Below are positions 16,914 to 17,537 of a stretch of DNA of 17,537 nucleotides, one piece after another. How positions within the stretch are numbered: position 1 is the first letter of the stretch; each line of letters begins with the position of its first letter. The DNA is from Acidobacteriota bacterium. GTDB lineage: Bacteria; Acidobacteriota; Terriglobia; Terriglobales; Acidobacteriaceae. Under the pieces are notes generated by a model. It saw only the letters and a program-made list of their open reading frames with translations, made no database searches and was not told the DNA's origin. A program made the translations under genes and the position numbers. The stretch spans positions 1 through 17,537 of the forward strand of contig JAJZAL010000099.1 of assembly GCA_021799405.1 (NCBI GenBank), written 5' to 3'.

Positions 16914-17066
16914 CACCCCCGAACCGGCAAGACCGCTAGGATTTGTCGGCCCCGGAGAAGGATCGCGGGCTGTTGGCTCCTCTTAATTTGGCTACCGGCA
17001 GGCGCGATCACGGTATCTATCTCCTGATCCTCGACATGGACTTGCACGAATTGAAAGCCGGCAAAC

Positions 17067-17104
17067 CGCGTTGGCCGGGAGTTTACTGACGACCGGCCAA
17101 CGCG
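17067..17104. repeat. Perfect 12-bp inverted repeat (possible terminator or binding site)
   Basis: CGCGTTGGCCGG (17067-17078) and CCGGCCAACGCG (17093-17104) are exact reverse complements around a 14-nt spacer. A T-run (ATTTTT) starts about ten bases past the right arm on the plus strand, so it might act as an imperfect intrinsic terminator for plus-strand transcription. It could equally be an integrase or regulator site. It sits roughly 340 bp inside the tRNA fragment. Confidence 0.5.
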
Positions 17105-17290
17105 TGGGGAGCCATTTTTCATTCCTGTCCGGGGTTTCACTAGATGCTTGCTTAGTCGCCAGCGTTTGAGTACTCGCTGATTCACTGGATCATTTCAATA
17201 CGGGCACTCCAATGAGCAGTGGTGTAATCTCGTTTCTCTCGTGTCCAGATTGGCCACGATTGGCGAGGTAGAAAGATGACTCGATGTTCG

Positions 17291-17314
17291 TGTGGTGATA
17301 CTTGTGGTGATACT
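17291..17314. repeat. Two perfect tandem copies of a 12-mer
   Basis: TGTGGTGATACT occurs twice back to back (17291-17302 and 17303-17314). It lies about 125 bp before the tRNA fragment. Tandem iterons near attachment sites can be recombinase or excisionase arm sites, but two copies alone do not show this. Confidence 0.4.
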
Positions 17315-17439
17315 TTATTTTGGAGTTCTTTGCGGGGTCGTGCAGTTCAGTGCGCCGCTGCTCATGTCTCATGTATAAGAATATGAGGGGTATATGCTCC
17401 GTTGTGCAGGATGGTGCAGCTTGATGCACGATACGTATA

Positions 17440-17501
17440 TCGGACTTAAAATCCGCAGGAGCTTACCCTCCGTGGGAGTTCAAGTCCCCCTCCGGGCACC
17501 A
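17440..17501 (+). tRNA. tRNA-Leu(TAA) 3' portion; probable island attachment site
   Basis: The stretch starts in the anticodon arm (loop CTTAAAA, anticodon TAA at 17447-17449, stem closing with TCCGC). It continues through a leucine-type long variable arm (GGAG/CTCC), a T arm with loop TTCAAGT and the acceptor 3' strand TCCGGGC, then A and CCA ending at 17501. The expected 5' acceptor GCCCGGA and D arm are not present: the bases upstream match only loosely, with about ten extra bases before the anticodon stem. One anticodon-stem pair and one T-stem pair are also broken. So this is not a functional gene. It is what remains when an element integrates at the 3' end of a tRNA gene, with the intact copy at the other end. 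In that reading the island lies to the left and older chromosome to the right. Confidence 0.75.
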
Positions 17502-17537
17502 TAACAGTACAAGACTTATGCGACTTTTGCCACTTGA

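Larger units (their letters stand above)
16773..17439. other. Non-coding region upstream of the helicase operon, island edge
   Basis: About 670 bp with no gene I can support on either strand. It should contain the promoter of the three-gene operon, and it holds a 12-bp inverted repeat and a tandem 12-mer listed separately. Short open frames exist (for example minus strand 16910-17185) but lack ribosome-binding sites and recognisable domains. No integrase remnant is seen, although such a gene is commonly found near a tRNA attachment site. Confidence 0.5.

Noticed and set aside
16910..17185. 91-codon minus-strand open frame upstream of the helicase operon
   Set aside because: It crosses the perfect inverted repeat, has no Shine-Dalgarno sequence and shows no recognisable domain; no integrase motif was found in any frame here.
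17405..17501. A complete tRNA-Leu including a 5' half upstream of 17440
   Set aside because: A loosely similar stretch (AGGATGG... with a GTGCA/TGCAC hairpin) exists, but its acceptor pairs at only about four of seven positions, the D loop lacks GG, and about ten extra bases precede the anticodon stem.
1..17537. Absence of GCGGCCGC (the NotI site) as a sign of specificity
   Set aside because: I noticed none by eye, but an 8-bp site is expected less than about once in a window this size, so absence says nothing.
1..17537. CRISPR array or insertion sequence
   Set aside because: No regularly spaced repeats, transposase motifs or matching terminal inverted repeats were seen.

Overview
The window is an anti-phage defence island. 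Almost all coding capacity is on the minus strand, in three blocks. Moderately high GC and gene style would suit a soil bacterium, perhaps Acidobacteriota, but no marker gene is present and that is only a weak guess. No transposase, integrase, CRISPR array or rRNA is visible.

Reading in the direction of transcription (right to left): the right edge (about 16773-17537) is a non-coding boundary zone. It carries the 3' part of a tRNA-Leu(TAA), from the anticodon arm to CCA, without a normal 5' half. That is the classic footprint of an island integrated at a tRNA 3' end. A perfect 12-bp inverted repeat and a 12-nt tandem repeat lie just inside it. Next come three tightly coupled genes (16772 to 8117, two ATGA overlaps): a 717-aa membrane-anchored protein with a long Pro/Glu-rich linker, a 310-aa protein with a possible winged helix, and an 1858-aa DExH helicase with Cys clusters and a C-terminal DUF1998 domain. 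The helicase resembles DrmA (DISARM) and DruE (Druantia), but I do not recognise its partners. This is the best candidate for an undescribed system.

The second block (8016 to 5254) is a compact restriction-modification operon: a ribbon-helix-helix regulator, a 5-methylcytosine methyltransferase, a NotI-family restriction endonuclease and a Vsr mismatch endonuclease. Every junction is overlapping or abutting. The endonuclease and Vsr genes are in the same frame, separated only by one TGA. A promoter nested in an inverted repeat precedes the regulator.

The third block is a single 1367-aa gene (4678 to 575): an N-terminal XRE helix-turn-helix, a probable nuclease-like domain, and a long C-terminal region resembling NTPase/helical-repeat defence proteins but with no visible Walker A. 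An AT-rich palindrome lies just upstream and may be its own operator. A small plus-strand hypothetical gene sits at the left edge, its start obscured by a short repeat.

Inferred joint logic: the R-M operon labels and cuts DNA, and Vsr repairs T:G mismatches caused by its 5mC. The helicase operon and the XRE-nuclease protein are probably independent or additional layers. Whether the methyltransferase also serves the helicase module, as 5mC methyltransferases do in DISARM class 2 and Druantia II, is open.
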